Source: Rhynchonema sp. JSB1_4 (Eukaryota; Nematoda; Chromadorea; Monhysterida; Xyalidae). Taken from it: a DNA stretch of 64,000 nucleotides. Where the stretch lies: positions 1 to 64,000 of the forward strand of contig JASAMV010008327.1 of assembly GCA_030248065.1 (NCBI GenBank), given 5' to 3'. Position numbers and translations under genes: made by a program. The notes under the pieces are model-generated. The model saw nothing but the letters and a program-made list of their open reading frames with translations, was not told the origin of the DNA and searched no databases. Positions within the stretch are counted from its first letter, which is position 1; each line of letters starts with the position of its first letter. Shown here piece by piece: positions 59,456 to 64,000 of this stretch.

Positions 59456-59623
59456 ATTGTGCCCATTATTTATACTAATGGTTTCAATAACCTGTCATAG
59501 TATTTGCCGGATAAGATTGAAAGCAATTCAAATTACAATTCATAAATCACGCGTAATACCATCACAAAGAGTGTGCTAAAAGCAAGTGCAGTAATACAAC
59601 GAATTCATCTGAGATCGCAATGA

Positions 59624-62600
59624 CTAAAGTTGGACATCGCCACAATACACCACTGGTTCGGTTTGCGTTGTCGTGGATTGAACTTTTGCACTGAGCAATG
59701 GCTCTTCTTCGGCAGCTGCTGGCGGCGATAACAGATTCGACTCCTCGCATGGAGTGTTGCCATCTAAAAGGTTGGTCTTACTTTTTACTTAGAATGTCAG
59801 TCAAAGCATAACGGGAACACTACCAAAATGCAGAGCCAGGGACACAGTCAGAGCCTCCTCAGTCGTAATCAGATTCAGACCTTTAATCTCGGTTTCCCTC
59901 AACGGTGTGGACGACGTGGTGCCCTTTGACAACGACACTGGCTTTTCGTGAAGCAATATCGGTGAGTCTGCGTCGATGCCTGACGAGGCAAGGCGAGCTA
60001 GAGAGTGTTCTAGTTCAACAAGTGGCTTGGGGTTGCCAAAACGGCTGCATAAGTATTGTATACTTAGTTTGGAGCAGTCCGCTGTGCAACACTCCGCCAA
60101 CGAAAATTCGAAAGAAGAGGTTAGGCCAAACAGTGGTTGACAGGTCACGCGAAAGCGGTCCCTGCGGCAATTTGGGTCGGAGAACCCGAATCTGGGTTCA
60201 TTTGGTCACGTGACATATCATCAGCCATTTTTCATTCAAATATATTTTCCAACCCATCATATCGAATTTTCGCTGGAAGATTGTTGCACACGACTGGTTT
60301 GCAAAACAATGTCGCCGACCCGGTCAGATCTTTTGCCAGTCTAAGTGTTGATCAACAACATGACAGACCTGTATCCGGAACCGAGTCCTTAATCTGACCA
60401 GTAACGCTGTTGTAGTGATGTAGTAGGGGACGACGGTGGTTGGAGGCTTGCCTACCCATTACAACCTGAGTGGTGAAAGGATGTTTGATTATATAGTTGT
60501 TCTGGTTAATAGGATATGTAAGTCTCATGTGAAAAAAGGTACACCTCTTTGGTGTTCTTGTGAGGTCTGCAGAGCACAATGTACCACTTGGGTGCGAACA
60601 TGCACAACAGGGTTACGGTAGCGTTGAGTGACAGTGCTCCACACAACGAGAACAGTCGGATCGGGATCTCATTTGTGGCAAACAGCATCGGCACGAACGC
60701 CAGCCAGATGACAACCGTGGAACACGTAGTCACCAGGATGTAGCGTGTCTCGTTGAATTGGCCGGGCATCTTGCGAGCCTGTTGGGGACAAAGGTAAGAA
60801 GATGATGTCTTGAAAACACCTCACAGATCTGTCGTAATGTCTATGAAGCAGTGTGTTTTTAGTGCGCACTGCGCCATGCTTTCACAGGCGCCGGTCACAA
60901 GGTCACCACCAATGTGCAATAAGTACTGTATGTGTTCATCAGATGGCTTGATAACCACAAAAACACCCGCAAACGCACAGTACATGTACATGAAGGTCTA
61001 AGTACATAAACCTGTACGTACCTTAAAAGCGTAAAATGTCGTCAGTGCCAATAAAATGAACGGGAAAATGAGCGCAATGATCATGTCGTAGTCTTCGAAT
61101 GCCTCGCAAAAGAAGTAGACGATCACCTTTTGTTCGTCGAGATCGATTGAACGACTGTAGTCCGTCACCGGCCGACGCAGATACACCCAGACAAAGTTGA
61201 GCAGCAGCTGTAGCTCAACAATTGTCAGTCAATAAGTTTTGTCGGTCAGACTTGTCAGTCAAGCGCTCATTCCCAAATGCTTGGGCTTTTATACTGAAAA
61301 TGCGCGGGATACATACTCAACACGGTTTCCGTTATCACGTCAGTCAGCTACATATCTGCCCTCTTGTTATCTGCCTACACCTATCTGACAAGTCTGGCTG
61401 ACAAAAACCAAATGAAATGGCCCAATTATTGCTAATGGACGCACTATAGTCACACTTTTGTATTGAGTTTCTTTTGTTTTAATGGGAATAGCACCCTAAA
61501 CTTTTCTGTTCAAAAGTAAACGGGAGCCAAACCTGGAATGTGGTGATAAGCACAGTGATGGCCACTTGTGACACCGGACTGACCATCTTAATGTGACGCA
61601 CACCCGAATCGGTACGCTTGGATATGTGGAATATTCGCACTATTCGTTTGGTTTTGACGAAGATCGCTGCGTAACTGATCGTGTAGCTGCAAACGGCGGA
61701 TAAGAATATGATTTTTAATGGTCATAGCATACCGATGATTAGCTAGAGGTCAACCTACCCGACTCCGAACAAAAATCTGATCATGGCACAGCGAAGGGGA
61801 GTGGGATACATGACCAGCAGAATGACGGACAAGTAGCACACACTAATACCGAACAGCAGAACGGTCAACAGTTCACGGCCTAAAAATTGTAAAATTACCA
61901 TACCATTAAAAAAATTACCGTACCACTCTAAAAAAATGAAATAAAAAATAAAAGAATTTGAAAAAAATGAACCATCGCATACACAAACCTGCGGCTTTTA
62001 TGATCGGGGTGGTTGCGAAAACGACGAGCAGAATTGCAGTAAGCGCGACAAACACGCAGCCAAACGATGACAGCGCTGTGACGCTGGCCAGCATCCAATC
62101 GAACCCTTGACCGGTCCACAGCGCTACGATGGTTGCTTCGTGCTTGAAACATCAGCAAGTGTGGAGTTTCAAGAATAAGATTGCAAAACACCGCACTTAC
62201 AATCTCGCAATCGTTTCTGTAGATATTCGGTTTCTTGAAAGGCGGCGTGAGCAGCATGTCGTTGGTTCGCTGGTCGCACAGATCACAATGCGTGATGTTC
62301 ACCTGATACAATGGGAACATGCACTGAACGCACGACCAGCAGCATTTGTCCGTTTTCAGGTATCTGCAGGACAAGTTCAGTTAATTTTTCTTTATTTTTT
62401 GTTGAGTTCAATAAATAAATATTGGATATTCCACGCCTTCAGGATATACTATTAAAAAGGCAATAATGGATACATTATTCAAAAGGGCAAGAGTGCTGCC
62501 TTCAGATCAACTCGCCTTCTCACATATCCTTCCTGACATGGTTCTCCACAGCGTGACATGGTCGCCGTTTTACGAAGCGCCGCCAGTGACTTTTGTTTGA

Positions 62601-63338
62601 ACATTTGCGTCACTTGCGAATCTAAGTTAGAACGTTAAAGTGTTTTCTCAAATTTTTAGCTCTCTTGACCAGCACAAGCATTATGTTCGTTAACCTCCGA
62701 CCGATATTCTAGCCAACTGTTGCCAATCATAGTGTCCTTCTGATGTTTCATCGTAGTACATCACGGTGTAGATCGGTTTACCGTCACGACCGTCGTGAAA
62801 CTCATGACGATTTCCATTCGGGTCTGGTAGTTTTGGTAAAATGCAATTTGCTTGCACCCAGTACGTAAGCTTGTATCGGATACCTTTATATTTCGCGTTC
62901 TTGAGGTAGCGCATCAGCAGTTCAGACTTGTGGTCCTGGGTAAGCTCGTCCTTCATACGGTTGCAATAGACACCGCAGCTATGTTTACAGTACGTGCTGT
63001 GAATTGTCTTGAGCGCCTCGGCGTACGCAGACACCGCTTCAAACACCTGTGGACGTCTTTTTATGAATGATTATTCAAAATATGCGTTAGAAAATGTAAC
63101 AACAGTCATAAGAAACAACACGTACAAAATGAGCAAATCCCAATTCCCAGTCGCGAATGGTTTTGTTGTGCGTTGATTTGTCCACCGGTTTCAATTCATT
63201 CCAAAAGTCGCCGAACCACGGATTCTCTGTGACCGAGACACTTTCATTCGTCAAGCCGACAAAGTGCTTCTCGAACTCGGGCCACGGCTGGTATTCGGGT
63301 CCGAGCAGTAGCGACCCGATTACAGCGTTGTGTAAATC
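59624..63338 (-). CDS. Metabotropic glutamate-type class C GPCR (3' part; 5' end beyond window)
   Basis: Minus-strand exons: 63338-63126, 63046-62695, 62621-62516, 62363-62201, 62142-61989, 61879-61759, 61686-61533, 61207-61022, 60778-60545 (or 60543), then tentative tail exons 60191-59824 and 59763-59624 (stop TAG). The first two encode the end of the Venus-flytrap ligand domain (NPWFGDFWNE, KPIYTVMYYDE). The next two encode the cysteine-rich linker (SRCGEPCQEGYVRR, CCWSCVQC, CDLCDQ). The rest encode the seven-helix domain: TPIIKAAGRELLTVLLFG, FVKTKRIVRIFHISKR, MVSPVSQVAITV, ARKMPGQFNETRYI, CMFAPKWYIVL. These are mGluR hallmarks. Glutamate coupling to G proteins at the plasma membrane is expected from the family. 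The intron after 62516 has a GC donor. The C-terminal tail is the weakest part: a donor 2 nt further on is needed to keep its frame. Confidence 0.87.
62514..62515 (-). other. GC splice donor in the mGluR gene
   Basis: Exon end GTGAGAAG followed by GCGAGT. Joining to the TGCAG acceptor at 62364-62368 gives an uninterrupted cysteine-rich domain. Confidence 0.7.
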
Positions 63339-64000
63339 CTGTAAATCAGGCCGTTGATCGCAACTACAAGCAAGATCGCATCAAACAACCGTGATCGGCC
63401 ACCAGTTGTCCGATCTGGGCTTTTTGGTCATGCATGGGGTGGCATTTTCGAAACGGTGTAAAGCTCAGTTGGGTGTAAAGGTCGGTGTAAGTTCGGTCGA
63501 AAGCTCGGTCGGTGTCGGCTCGGTGTAAACATGAAACATTCCACGTTAACAGCAGGCAATGTTTCATGTTTACACCGAGCTGACACCGACCGAGCTTTCG
63601 ATTGAGCTTACATCGACCTTTACACCCAACTCACCTTTACACCGTTTCGAAAATATCACCCATGGTCACCGTAAGAGATGGGTTCGCTCTCAAAAAATTG
63701 GTTTCGCTCGCTCAATGAGCGATGAGCGAAGAGCGAAATTCTATAGATCAGCTTCGCTCTTTTGCTCTTTTTCGCTGTCAGAAACCGCGCTCCATTTTGG
63801 TTTGAGGTTGTTTTTAGCTGCCCTAAACCTGGTAATGATCAAATTTATGGTATTATTTCATTAAATTTCAGCTTTTTGCCGACTTGTGACAACATGAGCA
63901 GAAAATCTGAAAGCATGGTGGACGGGATGCTTATTTCAGCACCACAAACAGGATGAACAATAGAGTGAAATTCAAAACTGGCTTTGCTCGCTCTTCGCCC
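63339..64000. other. mGluR intron with a palindromic MITE
   Basis: It contains the palindrome 63433-63664 and GCTCGCTC/GAGCGAAGAGCG stretches near the right edge. Upstream mGluR exons must lie beyond 64000. Confidence 0.4.
63433..63664. mobile_element. Palindromic MITE with central motif pair
   Basis: The ends CATGGGGTG and CACCCATG enclose ATTTTCGAAACGGTGTAAAG-type arms with CGGTGTAA units. TGAAACAT (about 63531) and ATGTTTCA (about 63558) face each other at the centre. Confidence 0.75.

Overview
Eukaryotic (metazoan) DNA, most likely from a nematode. Genes are split into many short exons (about 50-340 bp) with GT-AG introns. The supports for a nematode are: (i) TTAGGC telomere-type arrays inside repeats; (ii) a secreted serpin fused to a ShKT domain; (iii) a peptidyl-tRNA hydrolase 2 with an N-terminal UBA domain; (iv) a 3' splice-site-like AG 18-24 nt before the ATG of all four complete genes, as expected for spliced-leader trans-splicing; and (v) a dense motif, ATGTTTCA, one or two bases from the CTGTTTCA core of nematode 21U-RNA (piRNA) promoters. 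The species cannot be named from the sequence.

Layout. 1-6.4 kb: no gene recognised, full of small inverted-repeat elements. 6.5-12.2 kb (minus): an eight-exon secreted ShKT-serpin; its reactive-loop exon is separated from the rest by a 2.2 kb intron full of nested transposons. 13.3-13.5 kb (minus): a single ankyrin-repeat C-terminal exon. 14-17.5 kb: nested transposons, CCGGCC arrays, a tRNA-like sequence and TTAGGC arrays. 17.6-47.6 kb (plus): a complete 60-exon gene for nucleoprotein TPR (about 2,362 aa, nuclear pore basket). 48.2-51.0 kb (plus): UBA-PTRH2. 52.6-56.8 kb (plus): hydroxypyruvate isomerase HYI. 57-59.5 kb: nested hAT-like MITEs. 59.6-63.3 kb (minus): the 3' part of a metabotropic-glutamate-type class C GPCR, running off the right edge.

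TPR, PTRH2 and HYI lie head to tail. The poly(A)-signal-to-next-3'-splice-site gaps are about 130 bp, so a trans-spliced operon is possible. Their products (nuclear basket, translation rescue, carbohydrate isomerase) have no obvious common pathway.

The main discovery candidate is the motif system. I count about 58 exact ATGTTTCA 8-mers on both strands in 64 kb; chance predicts about two. Many are bipartite: ATGTTTCA, exactly seven bases, then either a TATA-like box or ATGAC. They crowd the introns of TPR and PTRH2 and also sit at the centre of several unrelated palindromic MITE families. I interpret them as SNAPc-type small-RNA promoters, probably piRNA loci, embedded in active gene introns and possibly spread by transposons.
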